From: an uncultured Paracoccaceae bacterium
GTDB taxonomy: Bacteria; Pseudomonadota; Alphaproteobacteria; Rhodobacterales; Rhodobacteraceae
DNA: 64,000 bases
Assembly (NCBI GenBank): GCA_947489445.1
Contig: CANLDN010000015.1
Location: 1 to 64,000, forward strand
Reading direction: 5' to 3'
Translations under genes and position numbers: made by a program
Notes under the pieces: generated by a model
Told to the model about the DNA's origin: nothing
Database searches by the model: none
What the model saw: only the letters and a program-made list of their open reading frames with translations
Part shown: one piece after another, positions 30,204-38,869 of the stretch
Numbering within the stretch: position 1 is the first letter of the stretch
Layout: each line of letters begins with the position of its first letter

Positions 30204-30342
30204 CGCACAAATGCGTTTTTTGTTGCCTGCTTTGGAAGGGGGTGATAAAACCGAGACCAACAGCTTGTTTGATCTACTAAAGAATTGGCGTTCTTTGGTT
30301 TCAGAACCCCCCCCGTTAGGTTTCCGCCTTGCGGGGGTTTCT
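30204..30342 (+). repeat. repC upstream unit 1
   Basis: It begins with the short hairpin CGCA-CAAA-TGCG followed by TTTTTT (30204-30221) and ends with AACCCCC...GGGGGTTTCT (30305-30342). Unit 2 at 30499-30634 has the same order. The T-rich short hairpin and the CCCCC/GGGGG hairpin look like transcription-control structures. An antisense RNA against the repC leader is possible. Confidence 0.55.
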
Positions 30343-30498
30343 ACTTTCTGGGGCTGCTTTCTCCTTTCGATTCTCTTTGTCTGGCGCTTTCAGAATACAG
30401 GGTATTGGCTCTAGGGCTATAGTGCCTACTGTATGCTGCGCCTTGGTCTAACTCTTGTGGTTTTGGAAAGGGTCAGACCAAGATGCAGATGTAGCGGA

Positions 30499-30634
30499 CG
30501 CACAGATGCGTTTTTTTCTTGATTGCGATGTTGGTGGGGTGTAGAACCGGACTTGAAAATCGAATAGCCGTTTGGGACGCCAATCCCTTGGTTCTAAACC
30601 CCCCGTACAGGTTAACCCCTCTGCGGGGGTTTCT
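30499..30634 (+). repeat. repC upstream unit 2
   Basis: CGCA-CAGA-TGCG followed by TTTTTTT, about 80 bases of different sequence, then AAACCCCCC...GGGGGTTTCT. It is a diverged tandem relative of unit 1. Together with unit 1 it fills most of the gap between repC and the 30753 gene. The remaining sequence has no gene. Confidence 0.55.
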
Positions 30635-30752
30635 CGTTGTACGGCGGGAACTGCTCCTCTGCCTGTTGATTCTTATTGTTTGTGACGACAGGCATACAAC
30701 GTCTGGATGCCTGTCGCAATTATAGTATCGTTCGCTAGGCGTCATACCACGC

Positions 30753-31523
30753 CTAGTAGTTGACCTGCTCGAAGCCGTAATTCCCTTCGTAGTCCCTCCA
30801 TTCAACGAAAACGGAACGGTGATAAATGGATGGGCAGCCAACGCGCCACTGTTCAAGACCGATGTGTTCGTCTGGCAAATCATCGACTTCGAAACTTTGC
30901 CACCGAAAGTCGCCTTGTGTCCCGTAGGTGCCAAGACGTGCGCTAAACCACCTGTCGCAATCATTGTCCTCACCGTGTTCCCATTGGCGGGCATATCTGA
31001 TTGCAAAGACACGAATAGACCGAACAAAGTTGAAGTCTGCCCCGGCAATATCAATGTCGGCTTGTCCGTCGCCCTCAGTGAAATCTTGGATCAGATGTAG
31101 CATTGCATCTTCATCAAGGCGTTCTGCGGACCCGCCGCTGCGTCTGACAACGGCGGGCTGGGGTTCAAGCGCAAAATCCGTGAGTGGTGCGCTTGGGAAT
31201 GACTGCTGGGGTGCATCGTCCAACTCAAGGAGAATGTCGTAGATGCGGTCGGCAGTCAGGGTTTCAGGGTCAACGGTGTAGGCCGCGCCCATCGGGCAGC
31301 GCCAGATTTGAAGCGGTGGCTCGACAGGCCAAGGTGTGATCCGGCGGATGAACTCAGCGCGGGCGCGAGTGCATGGCACAGATGCGGGCCAGCCTCCCGA
31401 TAAGCATAGCAGAATAGCGCAATCAATCTGATAGGTCTGGGCATGTGCGCGTTCTGGTGCCGCAGCGATGCCGACTGCGGTGGTTGCCAGTGTCAGAACG
31501 CTTGAGCGGAGAATGTTCTTCAT
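30753..31523 (-). CDS. Secreted plasmid protein, unknown function
   Basis: A 256-residue exported protein with a signal peptide (SSVLTLATTAVGIAAAPERA, cleaved near AHA-QTY). The N-terminal mature part (CAILLCLSGGWPASVPCTRA, RRITPWPVEPPLQIWRCPMG) is Cys- and Trp-rich. I associate this segment with a protein conserved on Rhodobacteraceae plasmids with type IV secretion, though this is from memory. A perfect AT-rich palindrome lies 25-49 bases before the start, similar to the virB operator, so it probably belongs to the transfer regulon. Confidence 0.82.
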   Translation of the reverse strand: MKNILRSSVLTLATTAVGIAAAPERAHAQTYQIDCAILLCLSGGWPASVPCTRARAEFIRRITPWPVEPPLQIWRCPMGAAYTVDPETLTADRIYDILLELDDAPQQSFPSAPLTDFALEPQPAVVRRSGGSAERLDEDAMLHLIQDFTEGDGQADIDIAGADFNFVRSIRVFAIRYARQWEHGEDNDCDRWFSARLGTYGTQGDFRWQSFEVDDLPDEHIGLEQWRVGCPSIYHRSVFVEWRDYEGNYGFEQVNY

Positions 31524-31544
31524 GATGTTCCCCTCTAATATAGG

Positions 31545-31580
31545 TTATTATAACAGTCTCACACTGTTATAATATTGTTT
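31545..31580. promoter_or_regulatory. AT-rich palindromic operator
   Basis: TTATAACAGT-CTCAC-ACTGTTATAA (31548-31572) is a perfect palindrome with 10-bp arms, extended to ATAATATTGTTT on the right. Leftward it reads AAACAATATTATAACAG, the core shared with the virB site. The rest of 31581-31767 holds no visible gene. Confidence 0.75.
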
Positions 31581-31767
31581 AAGCCGATTTTAGGGGTTGA
31601 ATCAAGTGGTCTTACGTCTGGAAGTGTCGGACCATGACGTCAGTTCTGGGGGTCGAGTTCAGATGATGTTCTTCATAAACTCACAGGGGGCAAGACAAGC
31701 AGACCATCATGGGGTCCACGCACTGCTTACTGAAAACAGTGCATCCTAGTCGTCGCGCAAAAACTAA

Positions 31768-32706
31768 TTACGAATAGTGTCTAAAAAATGTGCAGATATC
31801 ATTGATGACCGTTTGACTGATGTGTGGAGTTTCACACAAAAGATCATGTTTCGCATCTTTAACGATAGTGAGCGAACCATTCCGCCAACGAGACATTCGG
31901 TTTTCTATTTCTTTCCGTCCAACCGTTACGTCATCTATGCCGACAAAAGCGGAACAAGGGACGTCAGGTGAAGGCATATTGGATAGCCTATCACATTCGG
32001 CCAACCCTTCATGAAGCCACCTCATGCTCGGCGCCCCTATGTGAGCCTTGGGGAAGGACTCAGCCTGCCGAATAAAATACTCGTACATCTCGCGATCAGT
32101 CGTAATCGAGTTGTCTTCGAATGATCTATGAAGAGCGTAGCTCTTACCTTTTTGAGATTTAGTATACATCTCTCCTTGGCCAGCTATGACTGCTAAACGA
32201 GAAAGCGGCTTAGCCAAATGCTGTAGAAAAGACGGTACCACAATATTCCACATTGGAGCTGTGAACGCGCTAGCAACGACTGGAATGCCATCAATTAATG
32301 ATCGCAAGCCAATGTTGGCACCCATCGAATGTCCAAATAAGTACCACGGCCTCGGAAGGTTCAGTAATCTCACGGCTTGTATCATTGCAGCGACATCCGA
32401 CTGGTACTCGGAAAAGTGATTAACATGACCGAGACGAACATCTGAAGCGGTTCTGTCAGATAGTCCCTGCCCGCGCCAGTCGATCAAACACGCAGCAAAA
32501 CCTTGTTCCAGAAAGGAAGGTAGCGTTCGTCCGTACTTCTCGATGAACTCTGCACGTCCAGTAAAGAAAAGGATTGTTCCGTTTATTGCACGTTCGTCGT
32601 TCCACACGGCGACACGAACTCGAACCTTGTCTTCAGTGTTGATCCAATAGGCGGTCCCAACTTCGTCGGAGTCAGCCACTTCGTTGTTTAGCGGCGCTTG
32701 TTCCAT
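31768..32706 (-). CDS. Alpha/beta hydrolase (PldB- or RcgR-like)
   Basis: A 312-residue alpha/beta hydrolase starting MEQAPLNNEVADSDEVGTAY. The nucleophile elbow GHSMG is at 125-129, and FIEKYGRTLPSFLEQGFAAC and LIDWRGQGLSDR are lysophospholipase-type features. Asp in VGIDDVTVG and His in DAKHDLL complete the triad. It overlaps the upstream membrane gene by 35 bases. From memory, a membrane protein and alpha/beta hydrolase pair named RcgA-RcgR affects conjugation in rhizobial plasmids, the latter a proposed lactone hydrolase. This pair could be the counterpart, but the assignment is unverified. Confidence 0.85.
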   Translation of the reverse strand: MEQAPLNNEVADSDEVGTAYWINTEDKVRVRVAVWNDERAINGTILFFTGRAEFIEKYGRTLPSFLEQGFAACLIDWRGQGLSDRTASDVRLGHVNHFSEYQSDVAAMIQAVRLLNLPRPWYLFGHSMGANIGLRSLIDGIPVVASAFTAPMWNIVVPSFLQHLAKPLSRLAVIAGQGEMYTKSQKGKSYALHRSFEDNSITTDREMYEYFIRQAESFPKAHIGAPSMRWLHEGLAECDRLSNMPSPDVPCSAFVGIDDVTVGRKEIENRMSRWRNGSLTIVKDAKHDLLCETPHISQTVINDICTFFRHYS

Positions 32707-34405
32707 GAATTTTCTGATCCAAACCTTGTGTTGTAACGCGATGCGCATACACGCAATAAGCTGTCACCACTATTGAGAGCAACAGCAAGATTGAAAAACC
32801 AACGACTTGGCCAACGCACAAATAATTGACGAGCAGAAGAATGATGGCAGATAACCATCTGCCCCAGGGAGCACTGTCAAAAACGTAGTCATGGCTCCTG
32901 AAAAGTGTTCTCGCGTTCAAATAAACATACAAAAAGACGCCTGCGATCACACAGGTGAAGATAATAGTTGAAAACTGGCTCAGTGAGTACCCAACAATAA
33001 TGTTTTCGTGCCGATCTGCAGTGCCTAGCAGTTGACGAAAGTCAGTGGAAATCCACGTCAGGATTTCCTTGCTATTAACGGAAATGTACATTGAGTACAG
33101 CTTTATGCTTGTGCTGATCCAAAGCGCAAGAACCGTTCCCAAGAAGATGTGATCGACCAACTTTATGCCGACAAATCGCATTCTTGCGTCGTCGTGTTCT
33201 GAGAGTTGGGTTTTGGCGTTCATGTATAGATCAGAGAAATCCGACCAAACCGTATACAGGAACGCGAATCCGGCGTTTAGAAAAAAGAACACTAGGGCGG
33301 CAAACAGAAAGTAAATGCCCGACAAGGTCAATGCGCTACCCACAGACATGATGTCCGGTCGTGCTAGAATGATGTTGACCCAGCTAACGGCTGCATTGCC
33401 CAGTTCATTATTTAGAATAGGAAACAGGTAGCCACCTACCCATTGCAACAAGAAAACGAAGAATACGCTGATAGCAAGCGCGACCCAGTGAAGTATGGAA
33501 AGCGAGCTAACCTTTGTTATCCATCCTTCGTAAGCCGACCCTTTTGACCTGGCATCCAAGAACAACAAGCGAGCTTCATTCTTCCAAAAGTTAATGACGC
33601 GCGACACGACCATCAAGAAGGCTGGCAACAGAACTAAATCATGAATGATCCAGCTTGGGCTCCAAAGGTATCCCACCTGTTTACTAGTCCCATCTGGGGT
33701 GGTGTAGCTCACACTTAGTACGTCAAGCATCGCCGTAAGAAATAAGATGCCTGTCAGCCAAAACCACACCACCACTGACAGGATGATCGGGTCAGCGAAC
33801 AGCATTTCTAAACGTCTTGATAGTCGGTGTTTTGAACGAGCTGTAGGTGGCTGGATGATATCAGCGTATTCTTTGGTTGCTTCAACTGGAGACCCAACGT
33901 TTAGCCGTATGTCTGCTGTTTTGGTGTTGTCGGCTCCATTGGTCGCCTCAATTGTTCTGGAAGCGTCAGCCGTTCGGTTTTCGATGAACAATCGACGGGC
34001 AGCAAGAAGCGCGGCCTGCCAATCAGAAATTGCGTCCGGGTCGCCACAACCGAAGATCCGAGCTAACCAACGACAGTTGTTGGGGCTGATGTTCCGATCA
34101 TTCTTACTATCAAACCAATACTGGACGCTGCGGATATTCGTAGAGGCGTCCGGATGATCAATCATAGAAATTGCGTCCGCCAACGCCTCCGGTGTCCATT
34201 GATTTTTGGGTACACCTTCATCGTCTACAGGTTGTCCGACACCCCTCTCGATAGCGTAGGCAAAGAGTTGCTTGATGTCTTTGCCATCGTTAGGTGGGGG
34301 CGAATAAAATTTTTCGCGCTTAATCAAATACCTACACAGTTCTAGTTCGTTTTTGTTCACTACAATTCGCCTGTGTTCGTGACTTTGTCTAGTGAAAAAA
34401 TTCAA
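32672..34405 (-). CDS. Multi-spanning membrane protein (RcgA-like candidate)
   Basis: A 577-residue protein: a cytosolic N-terminal region of about 195 residues and then 8-10 membrane helices in the remainder (for example PIILSVVVWFWLTGILFLTA and FLFAALVFFFLNAGFAFLYT), ending in a cytosolic tail. No transporter motif is evident. The frame begins with a TTG at 34405. A GTG at 34360 (then NKNELELCRYLIKREKF) is an equally possible start. It is co-transcribed with the alpha/beta hydrolase, the layout of rcgA-rcgR. The block has lower GC than the transfer genes. Confidence 0.78.
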   Translation of the reverse strand: MNFFTRQSHEHRRIVVNKNELELCRYLIKREKFYSPPPNDGKDIKQLFAYAIERGVGQPVDDEGVPKNQWTPEALADAISMIDHPDASTNIRSVQYWFDSKNDRNISPNNCRWLARIFGCGDPDAISDWQAALLAARRLFIENRTADASRTIEATNGADNTKTADIRLNVGSPVEATKEYADIIQPPTARSKHRLSRRLEMLFADPIILSVVVWFWLTGILFLTAMLDVLSVSYTTPDGTSKQVGYLWSPSWIIHDLVLLPAFLMVVSRVINFWKNEARLLFLDARSKGSAYEGWITKVSSLSILHWVALAISVFFVFLLQWVGGYLFPILNNELGNAAVSWVNIILARPDIMSVGSALTLSGIYFLFAALVFFFLNAGFAFLYTVWSDFSDLYMNAKTQLSEHDDARMRFVGIKLVDHIFLGTVLALWISTSIKLYSMYISVNSKEILTWISTDFRQLLGTADRHENIIVGYSLSQFSTIIFTCVIAGVFLYVYLNARTLFRSHDYVFDSAPWGRWLSAIILLLVNYLCVGQVVGFSILLLLSIVVTAYCVYAHRVTTQGLDQKIHGTSAAKQRSG

Positions 34406-34479
34406 CCTGCGATCACCAATATTGACAACTGGGTGATCAACTCACGGTTATCCAATTCTATTTCAAGCGGGGGCTTAGA

Positions 34480-34737
34480 ATGCAGACAATTATTGAAAAT
34501 CCTTCGAACGTGAAGTTAGCAGGTAAGCCGACTCTGAAACGGGATTGTGTTGAGATTGTTCCTCAACCGACCAAAACAACACGCAAAGAGGCAAATCAAC
34601 GCCAAACCGCTGAGCCAATCAAGTTCATCCTAGACCGCGAGACACGGGCGGTTGTCGGATGGCTCTACAAGTGGAACACGGGAGCGCTCGTTCCCATGTG
34701 GAAAGACGGCAAATGTCAGAATGTCATTTATGAATGA
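34480..34737 (+). CDS. Small hypothetical protein
   Basis: An 85-residue basic protein (MQTIIENPSNVKLAGKPTLK ... FILDRETRAVVGWLYKWNTG). It is divergent from the membrane-protein gene, with only about 75-120 bases between. The C-terminal half looks like a small beta-hairpin domain. The family was not recognised. It could be a regulator of the divergent pair, but no DNA-binding motif is visible. Confidence 0.6.
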   Translation: MQTIIENPSNVKLAGKPTLKRDCVEIVPQPTKTTRKEANQRQTAEPIKFILDRETRAVVGWLYKWNTGALVPMWKDGKCQNVIYE

Positions 34738-34999
34738 TGCCTTCGTAGCCTATCACTTCGCTCAATTATAGGTCAGCATTGCTGTCTTATTTAACATAAC
34801 TATCATTATCAGATCTTCATCTGTCACACGGCGCGCGTGTGAGATTGCTTAATTAATGAGACTCTATTTATGAGACTCAAATCTGGTGTTCTGGACATAC
34901 CACATCCGCCCCGCTTACCCAAAGCCGCCGTTCAAAAAGAGCTGGTCAAAGGTCTGCTGCGGGGACGAAGCGGCCGTTCGCCCAATGTCCGCTTTTGGC
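34738..34999. other. Intergenic region
   Basis: AT-rich start, a TCACACG-GCG-CGTGTGA hairpin at about 34828, and then GC-rich sequence (34900-34999) that resembles chromosomal intergenic DNA. No gene is supported. Confidence 0.4.
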
Positions 35000-35578
35000 T
35001 TAGCTTGTGCGAACTCGCACGTAGCGCGTGGAAACTGCACCGGTGTCCATTTGCTTGGCTTCGGTCAACATCAAGTTGGTGCGAAATGTGTGGCCCTCGA
35101 ACAGCCGCGTTCCGTGCCCGAATAATAGGGGAACGGTAAGCAACCAGATTTCATCGACAACATCTGCGCGCATCGCTTCCTGTGCAAAAGCAGCACCTGC
35201 AAAGATTACCATGTCTTTGCCCTGGCCCTTTCTCAAATCCTCGACCACCGTCTCGATGCCGTGATTTGCCAATGTCGAGTTTTGCCAAGCATCAGCATCT
35301 TGCAGCGTTCGGCTGAAAACGATCTTCCGCGATCCATTCATGAACTTCGCCAGCTTGCGTTGAGGTTCGGGCGTTTCTGGATTCGTTTCGGCATTCGGCC
35401 AAAAGGCAGCCATCTCTTGCCAAGCGGCGCGTCCATATAGGAGCGTGTCGAAACGCTCGATCATATCAAACGTCCATTGATCGAGATCGCTTGACCACTC
35501 TGGAATGAGCGGTTCATGACCCGGACCATTGATGTAGCCATCTACACTCTGAACCATTGAAACGACCAGTTTGCGCAT
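35000..35578 (-). CDS. Dihydrofolate reductase-like (RibD C-terminal) protein
   Basis: A 192-residue protein of the RibD C-terminal/DHFR-like family: MRKLVVSMVQSVDGYINGPG, TLLYGRAAWQEMAAFWP, FSRTLQDADAW, VIFAGAAFAQEAMRADVVDE and IWLLTVPLLFGHGTRLF. Members bind NADPH. The substrate is usually unknown. The start at 35578 is chosen because it gives the canonical family N-terminus. The frame is open further into the HxlR promoter. It is divergent from an HxlR regulator, which very likely controls it. Confidence 0.85.
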   Translation of the reverse strand: MRKLVVSMVQSVDGYINGPGHEPLIPEWSSDLDQWTFDMIERFDTLLYGRAAWQEMAAFWPNAETNPETPEPQRKLAKFMNGSRKIVFSRTLQDADAWQNSTLANHGIETVVEDLRKGQGKDMVIFAGAAFAQEAMRADVVDEIWLLTVPLLFGHGTRLFEGHTFRTNLMLTEAKQMDTGAVSTRYVRVRTS

Positions 35579-35599
35579 GTGAGTCACATCCCCTACCAA

Positions 35600-35648
35600 T
35601 TGCAGTATGCAACTGGTATATGATTGCCAATCTAATTGCAAGTTGCAA
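35600..35648. promoter_or_regulatory. Twin operators between DHFR-like gene and hxlR
   Basis: TTGCA-GTA-TGCAA at 35600-35612 and TTGCA-AGT-TGCAA at 35636-35648, both within AATTGCA...TGCAACT. The two 13-bp sites are 36 bp apart, and the promoters of both divergent genes must lie here. They are the probable HxlR binding sites. Confidence 0.75.
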
Positions 35649-35669
35649 CTAGAAGTGTGGAGCGATGAA

Positions 35670-36203
35670 ATGCAGCGACGATCAGGATGTCCGATCAATC
35701 TCTCTATGGAGGTCCTTGGCGACCAATGGAGCTTGATCGTCCTGAGGGACATCATGTTCGGGCAGCGCAGGAGCTTTCGGGACATACTGACGAACTCGGA
35801 AGAGGGTATCGCAACAAACATCCTGACAAGCCGTTTGAACAAGCTTGTCAAAGAAGGGTTGCTGACAAAAAGGCCCGACCCGTCACATCGCCAGAAGTTT
35901 ATCTACAGTCTCACTGAAATGGCGATCTCGCTCGTTCCGGTGATCGTCGCACTTGGGTCATGGGGGCGACGCTTTCTGCCCGTCTCCGAAGAATTGAGTA
36001 TCCGGGCGGAGCTTCTCGAAGATGGTGGGCAAGAGTTTGCGAATGACTTCATGAACGAACTGCGCGCCCTACATCTTGGCATCCCGCTACCAGACCCAAA
36101 GCAGTCAGTCCTGCAGCGCTTACAAGCCGCATATGAACAGGTCGTTCGAAATAAAGAACAAAGTAGGGCGCAAAAAAGCGGTCGTTCGCTGCAGTCTGAC
36201 TAA
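35670..36203 (+). CDS. HxlR-family regulator
   Basis: A 177-residue winged-helix regulator starting MQRRSGCPINLSMEVLGDQW, with the conserved Cys of redox- or quinone-sensing HxlR proteins. SLIVLRDIMFGQRRSFRDIL, EGIATNILTSRLNKLVKEGL and LTKRPDPSHRQKFIYSLTEM follow. The C-terminal extension after residue 110 is longer than usual. GGAG lies seven bases before the ATG. It probably represses itself and the divergent reductase gene through the twin operators. Confidence 0.88.
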   Translation: MQRRSGCPINLSMEVLGDQWSLIVLRDIMFGQRRSFRDILTNSEEGIATNILTSRLNKLVKEGLLTKRPDPSHRQKFIYSLTEMAISLVPVIVALGSWGRRFLPVSEELSIRAELLEDGGQEFANDFMNELRALHLGIPLPDPKQSVLQRLQAAYEQVVRNKEQSRAQKSGRSLQSD

Positions 36204-36260
36204 GGAACAGGTTGGGCTCAAAGTCAGATTTGGCCGCGATCTGTACCAACGGCGGCTGTT

Positions 36261-36303
36261 GGACACAAACCCCATGCCAAAACCCATGTGGCACAAACGG
36301 TCG
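36261..36303 (+). repeat. Direct repeat left of the serine hydrolase gene
   Basis: A 43-bp stretch from GGACACAAACCCCATGCCAA to GGCACAAACGGTCG. It matches 37322-37364 at 38 of 43 positions. The two flank the serine hydrolase gene. Confidence 0.8.
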
Positions 36304-36411
36304 ATTCAGCCGGTGGCACAAACGCCTGAGTATTGGCAGATACTTCGCCGCCTCGGAGATCGGGTTTGTGCACAAATTGACATGGCTCCGGTGATCACAG
36401 ACTCTGCTAGG

Positions 36412-37302
36412 ATGAGTGATCAGGAAATATGGGCGCATTGGATTTCTACGTCCGGTTGTGAGGGCGGGGACGGCGACAATAGTGCGCGTTTCCCTTACTG
36501 GAGTTTTTCAAAAACCGCGATTGCGATCTGCGCGCTCAAGTTGGTCGAAGCACAGGTCTTAACTCTAGACGCGTTGCTCGAAGACCAACCATTCACGCTT
36601 CGCCAGCTACTCGGTCATACTTCTGGCCTCCCTGACTATGGGTCACTCAGAGAATACCATGCGGCAGTTGCGCGAGCAGATAAACCTTGGTCACGCGAAC
36701 AGTTGCTTGATGCAACCTTGGCGCAAGGCATGCTGTTCGCGCCGGGTGACGGTTGGTCATATTCCAATATCGGTTATCTGCTCACACGAGGTTTGATCGA
36801 AGAGAAAACGGGAAAGCCGCTTGGTGACGTCATTTCCGATATGATTTGCAAGCCGTTGGGTTTGGAAAGCGTCACATTTTGGGACAGCCTTGAACAATCA
36901 GCTGCACTGCATTGGGATGCTGCAACTGGCTATGATCCGGGGTGGGTCTACCATGGCTGTCTAATTGGATCGGCTTCCGACGCATCACACCTGTTGCACG
37001 CTCTCTTCTCAGACGATTTGCTTAGACCGGACACGCTTGCGGAGATGCTGCACCGGCGGGCGCTCGGCGGTGCCATTCCCGGTCGGCCATGGACGGAGTG
37101 TGGGTATGCCTTGGGTCTGATGTCAGGTGAGATTAGCGGCGCGGGACGAGCTGTCGGACATTCTGGCGGAGGACCGTTCAGCGTAAATGCAGTCTATCAC
37201 TATCCTGACCTAACCGATCCGATGACGATTGCATGTTTCACAGATGGGACAAATGAAGGGGTGGCGGAGTTTGCCGCCGCAGAACTAGCAAATCGACAAT
37301 GA
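36412..37302 (+). CDS. Beta-lactamase-family serine hydrolase
   Basis: A class C beta-lactamase/penicillin-binding-type hydrolase of 296 residues from ATG 36412. The active-site SxxK is in YWSFSKTAIAICALKL, YxN is in DGWSYSNIGYLLTRG, and the third motif is VGHSGGGPFS (HxG). QLLGHTSGLPDYG is also typical. There is no signal peptide, so it is probably a cytosolic esterase or peptidase rather than a beta-lactamase. The frame extends upstream to 36076, but that part overlaps hxlR and a repeat. It is flanked by 43-bp direct repeats, suggesting acquisition as a cassette. Confidence 0.85.
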   Translation: MSDQEIWAHWISTSGCEGGDGDNSARFPYWSFSKTAIAICALKLVEAQVLTLDALLEDQPFTLRQLLGHTSGLPDYGSLREYHAAVARADKPWSREQLLDATLAQGMLFAPGDGWSYSNIGYLLTRGLIEEKTGKPLGDVISDMICKPLGLESVTFWDSLEQSAALHWDAATGYDPGWVYHGCLIGSASDASHLLHALFSDDLLRPDTLAEMLHRRALGGAIPGRPWTECGYALGLMSGEISGAGRAVGHSGGGPFSVNAVYHYPDLTDPMTIACFTDGTNEGVAEFAAAELANRQ

Positions 37303-37321
37303 TGAGTTCGTCCCACACACC

Positions 37322-37372
37322 GGACATAAACCCCTTGCCAATACCTATGCGGCACAAACGGTCGTTTGTGCC
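37322..37372 (+). repeat. Direct repeat right of the serine hydrolase, with palindrome
   Basis: 43 bp matching 36261-36303, extended here to a perfect palindrome GGCACAAACG-GT-CGTTTGTGCC (37351-37372). The intergenic region 37303-37620 also has CTGGACAAAAACCTACG at 37409-37425, similar to the recombination-site candidate at 38834-38850. Confidence 0.8.
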
Positions 37373-37620
37373 GTCTTCCCCTGCCCCACGACAGATCAAT
37401 CGCTTAGACTGGACAAAAACCTACGGCAAAACCCAAGGAGTTTTGGCAGGTTTTTGCCTGCTGCTCCCGATCTGCCACCGCGACGACCGATTCAACTCTG
37501 GCCGTTGTTCATCTCTGCTATTTTTACGACACCCCATGAGTGTGGATTTCCTTTTGCATTTGTTTAGGTTTGTCCGAAATCCTGAGAAACCTGCCCGAAG
37601 GGCTGAATGCTGGAAGTCAT

Positions 37621-38829
37621 ATGTCCGAAGTCATGAAAAACCTAAGGGGCAGCGCCGACCCGTTAGAAAACGATCTGGCCCGAGTCTACGAACACTGGCA
37701 GGAGGTCAAGCGCAGCCAAGGCCAGCGGGCGGGTCTTGGGTATGAGCCGCGCGACATCAAGACCTTGGGGCCGGAGTCGGTGATTTCAAGCCGGGTTTTG
37801 AATGCTTCTGCCGGGTTCGAAGAGGTTGACTCGGATCAGAGCTATGAAGCCCTGGTGCTCAAGTACCCTGATCGGTTCACCCCGGACGTGATTGCGGCAG
37901 CGCAGGAGCGGTTGAAACTCGGCGCAAGCAAGGTGGACCAGTTCCGGCGGCAAGACATTCAATTCTTCACTAAATCCCGCTCAATCGAACTTTTCAAAGA
38001 ACACGGAATTCAGCCCTCCATTGAGGGCTGGGTCGGTCGGGATGCCCAACTTCCCGAGCTTCACAAAGATAACAGCTATGCCGACGAAATTCTGACCAAA
38101 GGGTTTCGGAGTCTCGTGTGGCTACATGAACAGGAGAAGGACGGCGAGCATGGACGAGGCTTAACTGCTGTGGTCGAGTTCGGTCCGATGCAGTTGGATC
38201 GCCGTGCCCAGGTGCTTGACGCGGTATTCTTTGAGCGCCCCATTGGGAAAGAACTCTTGGAAGCGCATAAAGATGACGGGACCTTCATTTCAAGGATTGA
38301 CGCGAGCCGCCATAGCCGAATTTGGCCGATTTTGGGTAGCGACGTGGACTCGCTTCTTTCCGCTGTCCGGGAGAAGGCCCACAAGATCGCAGAATATGAG
38401 AACTTGAGCCCGGACCCACACGAACCCCTGAATCTTGAGAAAATCGAAGACACAACCGCCCTACGGCAAGTGGTCCTACGGCGATACCAGAGCACGTTCC
38501 GACAGGCGCTCTTGCACAAGCGCCCAAAACGCTGCGCGATCACCGGCACGAACGAGCTTTCAGTTTTGGAAGCCGCCCACATCATTCCGTATGCGGCGCG
38601 GTTTGCCGATCGGGACAAGCAAGAGAATGGACTTTTGCTTAGGAGCGATATTCACAAGCTCTTTGACGCGCATCTTATTTCCATCAACCCCGAGACGAAA
38701 GAAATTGAGGTTTCAGACCGCATTGAGTCTTCAGATTATCTAAGCCTTTGCGGCAGGATCGTTTCGGACGAGGTTTCCCAGAAGAGCCTCAGCTTTCACT
38801 TTGAGAATTTCCAGAAGCAGCGTTTGTAG
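37621..38829 (+). CDS. HNH endonuclease
   Basis: A 402-residue protein with a C-terminal HNH domain: RCAITGTNELSVLEAAHIIP, YAARFADRDKQENGLLLRSD and IHKLFDAHLISI. The N-terminal 290 residues are unassigned and may recognise DNA. ATG 37621 has GGAAG seven bases upstream. Proteins of this shape are found as restriction-type nucleases and in defence islands. It has no methylase next to it, but one is encoded 7 kb away. It is followed by a serine recombinase gene. Confidence 0.85.
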   Translation: MSEVMKNLRGSADPLENDLARVYEHWQEVKRSQGQRAGLGYEPRDIKTLGPESVISSRVLNASAGFEEVDSDQSYEALVLKYPDRFTPDVIAAAQERLKLGASKVDQFRRQDIQFFTKSRSIELFKEHGIQPSIEGWVGRDAQLPELHKDNSYADEILTKGFRSLVWLHEQEKDGEHGRGLTAVVEFGPMQLDRRAQVLDAVFFERPIGKELLEAHKDDGTFISRIDASRHSRIWPILGSDVDSLLSAVREKAHKIAEYENLSPDPHEPLNLEKIEDTTALRQVVLRRYQSTFRQALLHKRPKRCAITGTNELSVLEAAHIIPYAARFADRDKQENGLLLRSDIHKLFDAHLISINPETKEIEVSDRIESSDYLSLCGRIVSDEVSQKSLSFHFENFQKQRL

Positions 38830-38866
38830 TGATCTGGACAAAACCATACGTTTCTGACCAGATCAC
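38829..38866. promoter_or_regulatory. Candidate resolvase binding site
   Basis: GTGATCTGG and its reverse complement CCAGATCAC lie 20 bases apart, directly before the serine recombinase gene at 38870. A site of this size is compatible with a res subsite, and its position suggests autoregulation as well. Confidence 0.5.
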
Positions 38867-38869
38867 GGA

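Noticed and set aside
36261..37372. Integron attC sites around the serine hydrolase
   Set aside because: The core motifs RYYYAAC/GTTRRRY are not present at the expected places, and no integron integrase is in the window.
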